In this document: positions 33,013-44,915 of the stretch, piece after piece
Numbering within the stretch: position 1 is the stretch's first letter
Layout: each line of letters begins with the position of its first letter
DNA from: Liolophura sinensis
Taxonomy: Eukaryota; Mollusca; Polyplacophora; Chitonida; Chitonidae
Direction of reading: 5' to 3'
Length of the DNA: 64,000 nucleotides
Assembly (NCBI RefSeq): GCF_032854445.1
Contig: NW_027018113.1
Location: forward strand, 1-64,000
Made by a program: the position numbers and the translations under genes
Notes under the pieces: model-generated
What the model was told of the DNA's origin: nothing
Seen by the model: the letters and a program-made list of their open reading frames with translations, nothing else
The model's database searches: none

Positions 33013-35752
33013 TTTGCTGGGTGAGTTAAATGGGCTTGGCCCAAAGATTTGACGTCTTCTGGGCTACCGAAGGGCACATAACTTATAATCAAAAGTTGAA
33101 TATAGTAATGACCAGTCGCGATGGTACATAGTACATGTAGCCGATTTCAATTAGCAAAAGGACCAGGCAAAAATCCAAAAGTGGAAAAAATGTTCCAATG
33201 CTGCTGGTAAGAGGCTAATCCGACGTATTTTGTGACGAGAAATCGAATGGTGCAAACCGCGTTGCTCTCCGACCAATACTTTTGGCTGTAGCCACAATTG
33301 AATCATCATTTATGTCAAAATCACGTGCCCAGCAACGGCTCTTACTCCATGGAAACCAAGGAAATTTGCAATTTTTCAACACCTGGAGATGCCTGACCCA
33401 ATTGCGCATCTTTTGGCACCTTATTGATGTGGGTCAGTGTTCAATTGTACTTTTTACAGCAGACTGTATCAAGTACCTTGTGTTTTTTATATAAAAATGG
33501 TGTGGTTTTTCTACATGTAGATAAAGAGATTAAGTTTATCTTCGACTTAGAAGTAAGACATTTGCTGGGTGAGTTAAATGGGCTTGGCCCAAAGATTTGA
33601 CGTCTTCTGGGCTACCGAAGGGCACATAACTTATAATCAAAAGTTGAATATAGTAATGACCAGTCGCGATGGTACATAGTACATGTAGCCGATTTCAATT
33701 AGCAAAAGGACCAGGCAAAAATCCAAAAGTGGAAAAAATGTTCCAATGCTGCTGGTAAGAGGCTAATCCGACGTATTTTGTGACGAGAAATCGAATGGTG
33801 CAAACCGCGTTGCTCTCCGACCAATACTTTTGGCTGTAGCCACAATTGAATCATCATTTATGTCAAAATCACGTGCCCAGCAACGGCTCTTACTCCATGG
33901 AAACCAAGGAAATTTCCAATTTTTCAACACCTGGAGATGCCTGACCCAATTGCGCATCTTTTGGCACCTTATTGATGTGGGTCAGTGTTCAATTGTACTT
34001 TTTACAGCAGACTGTATCAAGTACCTTGTGTTTTTTATATAAAAATGGTGTGGTTTTTCTACATGTAGATAAAGAGATTAAGTTTATCTTCGACTTAGAA
34101 GTAAGACATTTGCTGGGTGAGTTAAATGGGCTTGGCCCAAAGATTTGACATCTTCTGGGCTACCGAAGGGCACATAACTTATAATCAAAAGTTGAATATA
34201 GTAATGACCAGTCGCGATTGTACATAGTACATGTAGCCGATTTCAATTAGCAAAAGGACCAGGCAAAAATCCAAAAGTAAAAAAAATGCTCCAATCGTGC
34301 TGGTAAGAGGCTAATCCGACGTATTTTGTGACGAGAAATCGAATGGTGCAAACCGCGTTGCTCTCCGACCAATACTTTTGGCTGTAGCCACAATTGAATC
34401 ATCATTTATGTCAAAATCACGTGCCCAGCAACGGCTCTTACTCCATGGAAACCAAGGAAATTTCCAATTTTTCAACACCTGGAGATGCCTGACCCAATTG
34501 CGCATCTTTTGGCACCTTATTGATGTGGGTCAGTGTTCAATTGTACTTTTTACAGCAGACTGTATCAAGTACCTTGTGGTTTTTATATAAAAATGGTGTG
34601 GTTTTTCTACATGTAGATAAAGACATTGAGTTTATCTTCGACTTAGAAGTAAGACATTTGCTGGGTGAGTTAAATGGGCTTGGCCCAAAGATTTGACGTC
34701 TTCTGGGCTACCGAAGGGCACATAACTTATAATCAAAAGTTGAATATAGTAATGACCAGTCGCGATGGTACATAGTACATGTAGCCGATTTCAATTAGCA
34801 AAAGGACCAGGCAAAAATCCAAAAGTAAAAAAAATGCTCCAATCGTGCTGGTAAGAGGCTAATCCGACGTATTTTGTGACGAGAAATCGAATGGTGCAAA
34901 CCGCGTTGCTCTCCGACCAATACTTTTGGCTGTAGCCACAATTGAATCATCATTTATGTCAAAATCACGTGCCCAGCAACGGCTCTTACTCCATGGAAAC
35001 CAAGGAAATTTGCAATTTTTCAACAGCTGGAGATGCCTGACCCAATTGCGCATCTTTTGGCACCTTATTGATGTGGGTCAGTGTTCAATTGTACTTTTTA
35101 CAGCAGACTGTATCAAGTACCTTGTGTTTTTTATATAAAAATGGTGTGGTTTTTCTACATGTAGATAAAGACATTGAGTTTATCTTCGACTTAGAAGTAA
35201 GACATTTGCTGGGTGAGTTAAATGGGCTTGGCCCAAAGATTTGACATCTTCTGGGCTACCGAAGGGCACATAACTTATAATCAAAAGTTGAATATAGTAA
35301 TGACCAGTCGCGATTGTACATAGTACATGTAGCCGATTTCAATTAGCAAAAGGACCAGGCAAAAATCCAAAAGTGGAAAAAATGTTCCAATGCTGCTGGT
35401 AAGAGGCTAATCCGACGTATTTTGTGACGAGAAATCGAATGGTGCAAACCGCGTTGCTCTCCGACCAATACTTTTGGCTGTAGCCACAATTGAATCATCA
35501 TTTATGTCAAAATCACGTGCCCAGCAACGGCTCTTACTCCATGGAAACCAAGGAAATTTCCAATTTTTCAACACCTGGAGATGCCTGACCCAATTGCGCA
35601 TCTTTTGGCACCTTATTGATGTGGGTCAGTGTTCAATTGTACTTTTTACAGCAGACTGTATCAAGTACCTTGTGGTTTTTATATAAAAATGGTGTGGTTT
35701 TTCTACATGTAGATAAAGAGATTAAGTTTATCTTCGACTTAGAAGTAAGACA
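33013..35752. repeat. Higher-order repeat unit, second 5-monomer copy
   Basis: The first four monomers match 30273-32464 at all diagnostic sites. The fifth has ttgtggttttt and gagattaag where the earlier unit has ttgtgtttttt and gacattgag, so the repeat becomes mosaic there. A partial earlier repeat of units 1-3 lies at about 28629-30272. Confidence 0.75.
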
Positions 35753-38700
35753 TTTGCTGGGTGAGTTAAATGGGCTTGGCCCAAAGATTTGACATCTTCT
35801 GGGCTACCGAAGGGCACATAACTTATAATCAAAAGTTGAATATAGTAATGACCAGTCGCGATTGTACATAGTACATGTAGCCGATTTCAATTAGCAAAAG
35901 GACCAGGCAAAAATCCAAAAGTGGAAAAAATGTTCCAATGCTGCTGGTAAGAGGCTAATCCGACGTATTTTGTGACGAGAAATCGAATGGTGCAAACCGC
36001 GTTGCTCTCCGACCAATACTTTTGGCTGTAGCCACAATTGAATCATCATTTATGTCAAAATCACGTGCCCAGCAACGGCTCTTACTCCATGGAAACCAAG
36101 GAAATTTGCAATTTTTCAACACCTGGAGATGCCTGACCCAATTGCGCATCTTTTGGCACCTTATTGATGTGGGTCAGTGTTCAATTGTACTTTTTACAGC
36201 AGACTGTATCAAGTACCTTGTGTTTTTTATATAAAAATGGTGTGGTTTTTCTACATGTAGATAAAGAGATTAAGTTTATCTTCGACTTAGAAGTAAGACA
36301 TTTGCTGGGTGAGTTAAATGGGCTTGGCCCAAAGATTTGACATCTTCTGGGCTACCGAAGGGCACATAACTTATAATCAAAAGTTGAATATAGTAATGAC
36401 CAGTCGCGATTGTACATAGTACATGTAGCCGATTTCAATTAGCAAAAGGACCAGGCAAAAATCCAAAAGTAAAAAAAATGCTCCAATCGTGCTGGTAAGA
36501 GGCTAATCCGACGTATTTTGTGACGAGAAATCGAATGGTGCAAACCGCGTTGCTCTCCGACCAATACTTTTGGCTGTAGCCACAATTGAATCATCATTTA
36601 TGTCAAAATCACGTGCCCAGCAACGGCTCTTACTCCATGGAAACCAAGGAAATTTCCAATTTTTCAACACCTGGAGATGCCTGACCCAATTGCGCATCTT
36701 TTGGCACCTTATTGATGTGGGTCAGTGTTCAATTGTACTTTTTACAGCAGACTGTATCAAGTACCTTGTGGTTTTTATATAAAAATGGTGTGGTTTTTCT
36801 ACATGTAGATAAAGACATTGAGTTTATCTTCGACTTAGAAGTAAGACATTTGCTGGGTGAGTTAAATGGGCTTGGCCCAAAGATTTGACGTCTTCTGGGC
36901 TACCGAAGGGCACATAACTTATAATCAAAAGTTGAATATAGTAATGACCAGTCGCGATTGTACATAGTACATGTAGCCGATTTCAATTAGCAAAAGGACC
37001 AGGCAAAAATCCAAAAGTGGAAAAAATGTTCCAATGCTGCTGGTAAGAGGCTAATCCGACGTATTTTGTAACGAGAAATCGAATGGTGCAAACCGCGTTG
37101 CTCTCCGACCAATACTTTTGGCTGTAGCCACAATTGAATCATCATTTATGTCAAAATCACGTGCCCAGCAACGACTCTTACTCCATGGAAACCAAGGAAA
37201 TTTCCAATTTTTCAACACCTGGAGATGCCTGACCCAATTGCGCATCTTTTGGCACCTTATTGATGTGGGTCAGTGTTCAATTGTACTTTTTACAGCAGAC
37301 TGTATCAAGTACCTTGTGGTTTTTATATAAAAATGGTGTGGTTTTTCTACATGTAGATAAAGAGATTAAGTTTATCTTCGACTTAGAAGTAAGACATTTG
37401 CTGGGTGAGTTAAATGGGCTTGGCCCAAAGATTTGACATCTTCTGGGCTACCGAAGGGCACATAACTTATAATCAAAAGTTGAATATAGTAATGACCAGT
37501 CGCGATTGTACATAGTACATGTAGCCGATTTCAATTAGCAAAAGGACCAGGCAAAAATCCAAAAGTGGAAAAAATGTTCCAATGCTGCTGGTAAGAGGCT
37601 AATCCGACGTATTTTGTGACGAGAAATCGAATGGTGCAAACCGCGTTGCTCTCCGACCAATACTTTTGGCTGTAGCCACAATTGAATCATCATTTATGTC
37701 AAAATCACGTGCCCAGCAACGGCTCTTACTCCATGGAAACCAAGGAAATTTGCAATTTTTCAACACCTGGAGATGCCTGACCCAATTGCGCATCTTTTGG
37801 CACCTTATTGATGTGGGTCAGTGTTCAATTGTACTTTTTACAGCAGACTGTATCAAGTACCTTGTGGTTTTTATATAAAAATGGTGTGGTTTTTCTACAT
37901 GTAGATAAAGAGATTAAGTTTATCTTCGACTTAGAAGTAAGACATTTGCTGGGTGAGTTAAATGGGCTTGGCCCAAAGATTTGACATCTTCTGGGCTACC
38001 GAAGGGCACATAACTTATAATCAAAAGTTGAATATAGTAATGACCAGTCGCGATTGTACATAGTACATGTAGCCGATTTCAATTAGCAAAAGGACCAGGC
38101 AAAAATCCAAAAGTAAAAAAAATGCTCCAATCGTGCTGGTAAGAGGCTAATCCGACGTATTTTGTGACGAGAAATCGAATGGTGCAAACCGCGTTGCTCT
38201 CCGACCAATACTTTTGGCTGTAGCCACAATTGAATCATCATTTATGTCAAAATCACGTGCCCAGCAACGGCTCTTACTCCATGGAAACCAAGGAAATTTC
38301 CAATTTTTCAACAGCTGGAGATGCCTGACCCAATTGCGCATCTTTTGGCACCTTATTGATGTGGGTCAGTGTTCAATTGTACTTTTTACAGCAGACTGTA
38401 TCAAGTACCTTGTGTTTTTTATATAAAAATGGTGTGGTTTTTCTACATGTAGATAAAGACATTGAGTTTATCTTCGACTTAGAAGTAAGACATTTGCTGG
38501 GTGAGTTAAATGGGCTTGGCCCAAAGATTTGACATCTTCTGGGCTACCGAAGGGCACATAACTTATAATCAAAAGTTGAATATAGTAATGACCAGTCGCG
38601 ATTGTACATAGTACATGTAGCCGATTTCAATTAGCAAAAGGACCAGGCAAAAATCCAAAAGTGGAAAAAATGTTCCAATGCTGCTGGTAAGAGGCTAATC

Positions 38701-39000
38701 CGACGTATTTTGTGACGAGAAATCGAATGGTGCAAACCGCGTTGCTCTCCGACCAATACTTTTGGCTGTAGCCACAATTGAATCATCATTTATGTCAAAA
38801 TCACGTGCCCAGCAACGGCTCTTACTCCATGGAAACCAAGGAAATTTGCAATTTTTCAACACCTGGAGATGCCTGACCCAATTGCGCATCTTTTGGCACC
38901 TTATTGATGTGGGTCAGTGTTCAATTGTACTTTTTACAGCAGACTGTATCAAGTACCTTGTGGTTTTTATATAAAAATGGTGTGGTTTTTCTACATGTAG

Positions 39001-39015
39001 AATGAATGAATGATT
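39001..39015 (-). repeat. 3' tail of element B copy 2, (ATTC)n
   Basis: Three AATG units and ATT on the plus strand, one unit shorter than in copy 1. It follows a perfect CTACATGTAG palindrome of the satellite directly. Confidence 0.85.
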
Positions 39016-39251
39016 ATGGCTTAACGCCACATCGGCAATATTTCAGCCATACCGTGGCGAGAACAAGGTGAAAGCAAGAGACGGTTAAGGTTTTCGGTAT
39101 GATAATATGAACACCAAAAGTAAAACAAAAAGTACAGACGTGATTAAAATCGAATAAAAGAAAATAAGATTTAAAACTCGAAGACCAGGGTTATAGTACA
39201 TGTATAAATATATATAACTGTTTATCTATAGATATTTATGACAATTAAAAT
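39016..39251 (-). other. 3' UTR of element B, copy 2
   Basis: As in copy 1, with one visible base change (39183). No ORF. Confidence 0.8.
39025..39059 (-). promoter_or_regulatory. 3'-terminal hairpin, copy 2
   Basis: CGCCAC/GTGGCG arms with the inner GGC/GCC stem, unchanged from copy 1. Probable RT recognition structure by position. Confidence 0.65.
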
Positions 39252-41525
39252 TTATATTTTATGATATAGGCCAATGGCCTTCAAATAATTTATGACAACA
39301 TCGCCAGCGATGCTGTCAAATAAATCATATATAGAGTTGACCGTGTAGAATCTCTGCCGAACATGGGCAAAGTCTACACAGTCAACCAGAATATGTTTGA
39401 TGCCATATTGAGCATCACATCCAACACACTCGGGAGCACTGCTCCAATCCAAGATGAAATTGTGTGTCAGATGAGAATGTCCAATACGGCATCTGGTTAA
39501 AACGACTTGGTCTCTACGAGACATATTAAGTGTATATGAATTATAGCCAATGACCGGATGAATAGCATGCAGTTTATTATGGGCCTGCAAGTTCCATTCA
39601 CCCTGCCAAAGGCCACGAATATATTTAAGAATATTGGACTTCACGTCAGTATAAGGGATTTTTATCTTAGATATGGGTTTATTTAGGGCAGATTTCGCCT
39701 CCCTGTCTGCGACTGTGTTTCCATGGATACCAATATGACTTGGTATCCAGCAGAATATAATATCTTTACCTCTTCTAATTAATTTCCTATGGATAGCTAA
39801 AATTTGAAGGATCAAGGGATTTTTAAATTTATTATTCTGTATTGCCAATAAGCAAGACAACGAGTCAGTGCATATCATTGCCCTCTGGGCATGCCCAGAA
39901 GAAACATATGATAAGGCCAGGAGTATAGCTCTGGCCTCGGCAGAGAATATTGAAGAAGAGGATGGAAGACGAAAGGAAGAGACTCGCTGCTCCATGACAG
40001 CCGCAGTCGCAACCCTGTCCCCATCCTTCGACCCGTCAGTATATATAAATTTATAATCTATATAATTAGCTTTAATTTCAGCAAAACCTTGCTGAATTAT
40101 AAGAGGATTTATATTCGATTTATTATATTTACGTAGATCAAATATTAGTTTAGGTTGTGGGAGAAGCCATGGAGGAGACTCTGGAAAAGACACCGGAGCT
40201 ATATCTTCCAGCTTGATGTTACCTCCCACAATATGGTCCCGTATACGAAGACCGAACGAAGGGATCTTGTTAGGACATTTAGTATATTTGTCTACATACA
40301 ATGGTTTGAAAACACAGTCGTAGGCAGGGTTTGTTGGATGTGCTTTAAGCTTTGTGGCATATTGAAGGCTAAGTTTAATACGTCGGTTATATAAAGAAGG
40401 TTCATTAGCCTCCACGTATAAACTTTCTACTGGTGAGGTTCTAAAAGCACCAAGGCTGAGCCTCAAACCTTGATGATGGACAGGATCCAACATTTTAATA
40501 TACGACTTCCTAGCGGAACCGTAAATGATGGATCCATAGTCCAATTTAGACCTCACCAGAGAACGATATAAATTAAGTAAAACTGATCGGTCAGCACCCC
40601 AATCGGTGCTAGACACGACCTTAATTATATCGAGAGCCTTTGTGCATTTAGCTTTAAGCATTTTTATATGAGGTATAAAAGATAGCTTACTATCAAATAT
40701 TATACCTAAAAATTTGGTTTCTCCAACAATTTTAACCTGTTCACCACAAAAATTAAGCTCGGGATCAAGATGAAATTTCCGTTTGTTGCAAAAATGCATA
40801 CCGACGGTTTTAGACGTTGAAAATCTAAAACCGTTTTCAGTTGCCCATTTCTCGATCTTATTGAGACAAAGCTGCAACTGACGTTCGATATTATTCATAT
40901 TCTTAGCTCGGTAGCATATAAGGAAATCATCCACGTATAAAGAACCCTCTGTGCCAGATGTTAATGTTTTTGCTAGGCTATTTATTTTTATGCTGAACAG
41001 AGTTGGTGATAAAATGCTGCCCTGGGGTACACCCATTTCCTGCTCATAAGAGTCAGAAAGAGTGGACCCAACCCGTACCTTAAACTGACGATCGGATAAA
41101 AATTGTGATATAAATGTAGGTAATCGACCTTTAAGACCCATATCCGTGAGGTCTTTTAAAATACCATATTTCCATGTGGTGTCGTAGGCCTTTTCAAGGT
41201 CAAAAAATATCGACACCACATGTTCATTATTAACAAAACCATTACGAATAAAAGTTTCAAATCGAACAAGGTGATCTAAAGTAGATCGACCTTGACGAAA
41301 ACCACATTGAATATTAGATAAAAGCTTGTTGGTTTCAAGAAACCAAACAAGTCTATCATTAATCATCCGTTCCATAGTCTTACAGACACAGCTGGTAAGA
41401 GCTATGGGACGGTAATTATTTGGATCAGTATGATCCTTACCCGGTTTAGGAACCGGGATAATACACGCCTCCCTCCATGACGGTGGAAAATTACCAGTTA
41501 TCCAAATATCATTAATCAAGTCCAA
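39252..41525 (-). CDS. Reverse transcriptase-RNase H part of ORF2, copy 2
   Basis: 757 aa, with motif A D109, GVPQGSILSP, YVDD (197-200), and the RNase H D, E, D and H/D residues all retained. The one difference from copy 1 is Trp for Gly shortly before the C-terminal CX2CX7HX4C finger (codon covering 39445). That finger and its flank are thought to bind RNA or target DNA in related LINEs, so the change could matter, but the ORF is already broken upstream. Confidence 0.95.
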   Translation of the reverse strand: MDLINDIWITGNFPPSWREACIIPVPKPGKDHTDPNNYRPIALTSCVCKTMERMINDRLVWFLETNKLLSNIQCGFRQGRSTLDHLVRFETFIRNGFVNNEHVVSIFFDLEKAYDTTWKYGILKDLTDMGLKGRLPTFISQFLSDRQFKVRVGSTLSDSYEQEMGVPQGSILSPTLFSIKINSLAKTLTSGTEGSLYVDDFLICYRAKNMNNIERQLQLCLNKIEKWATENGFRFSTSKTVGMHFCNKRKFHLDPELNFCGEQVKIVGETKFLGIIFDSKLSFIPHIKMLKAKCTKALDIIKVVSSTDWGADRSVLLNLYRSLVRSKLDYGSIIYGSARKSYIKMLDPVHHQGLRLSLGAFRTSPVESLYVEANEPSLYNRRIKLSLQYATKLKAHPTNPAYDCVFKPLYVDKYTKCPNKIPSFGLRIRDHIVGGNIKLEDIAPVSFPESPPWLLPQPKLIFDLRKYNKSNINPLIIQQGFAEIKANYIDYKFIYTDGSKDGDRVATAAVMEQRVSSFRLPSSSSIFSAEARAILLALSYVSSGHAQRAMICTDSLSCLLAIQNNKFKNPLILQILAIHRKLIRRGKDIIFCWIPSHIGIHGNTVADREAKSALNKPISKIKIPYTDVKSNILKYIRGLWQGEWNLQAHNKLHAIHPVIGYNSYTLNMSRRDQVVLTRCRIGHSHLTHNFILDWSSAPECVGCDAQYGIKHILVDCVDFAHVRQRFYTVNSIYDLFDSIAGDVVINYLKAIGLYHKI

Positions 41526-41577
41526 GAGAGTCTCCAGTGGCTCAGGCGGTAAATGGTTCAGAAACTTATAATATACA

Positions 41578-42147
41578 TTATCGGGGCCACAAGCAGTATC
41601 GTGGGCCTTTTTTTAATGCAGTTTTAAGTTCCTCGATATTAAAAGGATAATTATAATCTTCTAAATTTTTAGAAGAATAGGGCAATTTGGTTTTCTCCTT
41701 CTGGTTTTTAATATGTTGGAATTCTTTAGTATAGTTCTCAGAAGAAGATTTCGTTGAAATTGTTTCAGCTAATTTATTGGCTATATCAGATGGAGATGTT
41801 AATGTATTATCGCCATCTTTTAAATGCTGAACTTTTGCTTTATTATTTTTGCCCTTAAGTTTCTGAACCATGTTCCAGACCTTACGCATGGGTGTTTTTG
41901 ACGTAATGCCCGAAACAAAGTTCCGCCAACAAGATCGTCTCTTGGACTTGAGTAATCGACGAGCATTAGCTCTAAATTTACGAACCTGGTTTAAATTATT
42001 ATCAGTAGGACAATGATTAAATCTGCGTTCAGCCTTTTTACGGTCCTTTATGGCTTTACGAGAGTCATTGTCGTACCAAGATTTTACTTTTGGATTTTGG
42101 ATTTGTCGAGGTCTTAGGTATAGTTCTATCGGCAGCTCGTGATACAA
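41578..42147 (-). CDS. Linker segment of ORF2, copy 2 (frameshifted)
   Basis: 189-aa open frame identical to that of copy 1. It is basic and helical-looking between APE and RT, with out-of-frame residues at both ends created by the two shifts. Not an independent gene. Confidence 0.8.
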   Translation of the reverse strand: MYHELPIELYLRPRQIQNPKVKSWYDNDSRKAIKDRKKAERRFNHCPTDNNLNQVRKFRANARRLLKSKRRSCWRNFVSGITSKTPMRKVWNMVQKLKGKNNKAKVQHLKDGDNTLTSPSDIANKLAETISTKSSSENYTKEFQHIKNQKEKTKLPYSSKNLEDYNYPFNIEELKTALKKGPRYCLWPR

Positions 42148-42949
42148 GCTCGTTAAATTTTAACACAGGATCATCTGCTGCTTTGAGGATCTCTGGAGAG
42201 ATATCAGCCTCACAGAACATCTCAAATGCGACCCAATCTGCTTTATCGAATTTCCACCTAGCTACACGTTCTAAAGAATTAGAAGTGATATGTTCTAGGA
42301 TTATAGGAAAATGGTCACTACCACAAAGATCGTCATGCACCCTCCAAGAAAAATCAAGGAAAAGTGATGGATCTGTAATAGTGAGATCGATAGCAGAATA
42401 AGCGCCATTACCTGGATGTAAATAGGTATTAGAACCATCATTGAAATAACACAGTTCTTCGTTAGATAAGAAGTTTTCTACTATCTTGCCCTTATCATTT
42501 ATGTTGTTACTGCCCCATAGGGGGTTATGGGAATTAAAATCTCCCATAAGTATAAAAGGTGTTGGCAACTGTTGTTTTAAATTATGTAACTGTAAAGCTG
42601 ACAAAGAAATGTTCGGGGGAATATACACTGAACATAATGTGATTGTTTCACATAGTGAAACACGAACGGCCACAGCCTGAAGCTCTGTATCCAGAGCAAC
42701 AGGGCTGTGAATAACATTGTTATTGACGAAGATAGAGGAGCCGCCTGCAGCTCGATCTTCTTCATTCGAGTACGTACTGTATAATGAGTAATTTTTAAGA
42801 ATTATTTTGTCTTTGTCAGATGTCTTCAGGTGAGTTTCCTGAAGACACAGGGCAATAGGATTTAATGATTGAACAAGCTGTGTTATTTCAATAAAATTGA
42901 CCTTAAGGCCTCGACAATTCCACTGTATAATTTTGTCATATATCGCCAT
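42065..42949 (-). CDS. APE-type endonuclease domain of ORF2, copy 2
   Basis: 294 aa, identical to copy 1. It shows QWNCRGL, LCLQETHLK, GDFNSHNPLWG and SDHFPI. It starts in the TAATG overlap with ORF1 and ends in an out-of-frame extension after the +1 shift. Confidence 0.93.
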   Translation of the reverse strand: MAIYDKIIQWNCRGLKVNFIEITQLVQSLNPIALCLQETHLKTSDKDKIILKNYSLYSTYSNEEDRAAGGSSIFVNNNVIHSPVALDTELQAVAVRVSLCETITLCSVYIPPNISLSALQLHNLKQQLPTPFILMGDFNSHNPLWGSNNINDKGKIVENFLSNEELCYFNDGSNTYLHPGNGAYSAIDLTITDPSLFLDFSWRVHDDLCGSDHFPIILEHITSNSLERVARWKFDKADWVAFEMFCEADISPEILKAADDPVLKFNELVSRAADRTIPKTSTNPKSKSKILVRQ

Positions 42950-44313
42950 TATGGAGGGAGACGTATAGGAGATTTTGCTTTATGTTTTGACCGAGGACGA
43001 CCCTTTCGTGGAGATCGGCTGGAAGATCTCCCTGATGCGGGTGATGTATCCATCACCTCCGCATCTGAAGTTGAAGGACCAACGTCCTCCAACGAACCAA
43101 ACTTATTAAAAGTTTGTATAGGATCCCTAGTGGCCTTAGAGGGACGCTCTGTGGGGCCACCAGGTTTATTAGTTATTTTATTATTATTTTGTGATTGATT
43201 TTTGGACTTATTTTTGTCATTTTTAGGGCAATTGGGCTCAGCTGGTTTACCAGGGTGTTCTATACTATTTACTGTTTTTATTTGTTCTTTTGAAGGAGTT
43301 TGAGTTGAGGAAGAACTAAATGAAGGTTGAGATGGAAGTTGCACAGAAACATAACTAGGTTTGTCGTTTCCAATGGGCCAAGTCCAAGAGGTTTGAGTAG
43401 CAACAGTTGCTACTCGCTTGACCACATTGGCAAACGAAGTCGGTAGAGAAGTATTAGAAAGTGAGGCTAATTTCCGGGCGTCCTGATAGGAGATATTGTT
43501 TTTAATTTTCAAGTTGATAATTTGCTTTTCCTTAACGAAAAGCGGACAGTCCCTTGAGGAGGCCATGTGATCTCCACTGCAGTTGCAACACTTAACTGTG
43601 TTGCTGCAGTCGAAACCATCATGACCGTCACTGCCGCATCTGAAGCAAATGAGTTTGTTCTTGCATTGTCCCTTGCCATGACCAAATCGTTGGCAATTAA
43701 AACAACGTGTAGGATTGGGGATATATAAATCCACATTAACCCTATACGGGCCAACGTAGATATGAGATGGAAGGGAGGTAGTGTTAAAGGTAAGCAGGTA
43801 TGTATTAAGTTTAAAGAGGTTACCAGATTTCTTCGTAACGAAGCGTTTCACTCTGGTAACACCCTGTGAAATTAGTTCTTGGCAGATTTCTTCCTCAGTC
43901 AGGTCAGCTATATCACCATCCCTGTCACGAATGATTCCCTGACAGCTGTTCAGGGAATGGTGAGGGGATGTGAAAACAGATATGTCAGATATTTTATTTA
44001 ATTTAAGTAAATTTTTTGACTGTTGTTGCCGGAAACATTCAATGAGAATGTCTCCGGATCTAAGTTTTTTAACGTTTTTTAAAGTTCCAGCTGTGCCCTG
44101 GAGAGCCCTCTGCAAAAGAAACGGGTGAATTTTTGAAGCCGGCTTTTGTTCACTCTTAGTTGAGAGAACAATGAAAGCCGGCCAACTGCTCTGTTCGTTA
44201 TCCAGTGAGTCAGACAACTTCCTCTTTTTATCAGCACTTAAAGACAAAGTCGGCTGAGAGGAAGATTTATTAGATATATTCGAAATATTTGAAGTAGGTT
44301 TTAATGTAGACAT
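42949..44313 (-). CDS. ORF1 (gag-like), element B, copy 2
   Basis: Intact 454-aa ORF, identical in translation to 19459-20823: RRM-like region, three CCHC knuckles (first at C204-C207-H212-C217), Ser/Asn-rich linker and basic SRSPRKGRPRSKHK end. No synonymous change was noticed either. Confidence 0.93.
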   Translation of the reverse strand: MSTLKPTSNISNISNKSSSQPTLSLSADKKRKLSDSLDNEQSSWPAFIVLSTKSEQKPASKIHPFLLQRALQGTAGTLKNVKKLRSGDILIECFRQQQSKNLLKLNKISDISVFTSPHHSLNSCQGIIRDRDGDIADLTEEEICQELISQGVTRVKRFVTKKSGNLFKLNTYLLTFNTTSLPSHIYVGPYRVNVDLYIPNPTRCFNCQRFGHGKGQCKNKLICFRCGSDGHDGFDCSNTVKCCNCSGDHMASSRDCPLFVKEKQIINLKIKNNISYQDARKLASLSNTSLPTSFANVVKRVATVATQTSWTWPIGNDKPSYVSVQLPSQPSFSSSSTQTPSKEQIKTVNSIEHPGKPAEPNCPKNDKNKSKNQSQNNNKITNKPGGPTERPSKATRDPIQTFNKFGSLEDVGPSTSDAEVMDTSPASGRSSSRSPRKGRPRSKHKAKSPIRLPP

Positions 44314-44915
44314 GACATATAGATATAAATTTCACCCCATATGTTCCCCACCCACCACGGAGTGCCAACAAGGGCGATGCCTGAACCTGGGAATACCCAG
44401 CAGGAAAGACACCAAGGATTCCATATGAGGTATACTCGAACAGATTGATTTATACCAAAGGTTAAATTCAATCTACTCGATTGACCCATGAGCCACCGCC
44501 TCAAAACGTAGTCCCGCAAACGATATTTCAGAAATAACATTTGTTCGCTAAATGATGTGCTGTTATTGAAGCAATTGGGACCACGCAGAGGCAAGACATG
44601 ACCAAGCCGATTGATCGGACCGGGCCCATCCGACCTCCCGTCTCTCCCCAAGTAAGGGCCAAAGTGGCGTGTTGGGCTTGACGATCTCGCAAGATCAACA
44701 CACCCTCAGCCACCAGGATCCCGTCCTCGTAGATTACGGGTCGCAACCCACGGCAAACAGGTCGCTCCCCGGTTGCCTCTCACACAACCGAGAAGATGTG
44801 AGCCTATTATATTCACCGGGCTCACACAGGAGAGCTCTAGTTTAGTCGACTTTTACGACAAGCTTGCCTAGAGGGCTGAGGTCCTATTCTTATCACCCCG
44901 GAAACCCCACGGGGG
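44314..44915 (-). promoter_or_regulatory. 5' UTR / probable promoter of element B, copy 2
   Basis: Same 602-base leader and the same CCCCG/CGGGG terminus joined to the interior of element A's ORF2. No change seen relative to copy 1. Confidence 0.72.

Larger units (their letters stand above)
24772..39000. repeat. 548-bp tandem satellite, array 2
   Basis: About 26 monomers of the same satellite. After the first few units it is exceptionally regular: landmark spacing is exactly 548 from about 27.2 to 39.0 kb. The array ends at the palindrome CTACATGTAG (38991-39000), where the tail of composite copy 2 begins. No gene is seen. Confidence 0.98.
39252..42949 (-). pseudogene. ORF2 of element B, copy 2, frameshifted
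   Basis: Same organisation as 15762-19459. The seven-A run is at 41608-41614 (T on the plus strand) and the other +1 shift falls within about 42080-42115. Because both lesions are shared, they predate the duplication, or both copies carry the same consensus error. The protein would be inactive unless the shifts are artefacts. Confidence 0.9.
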
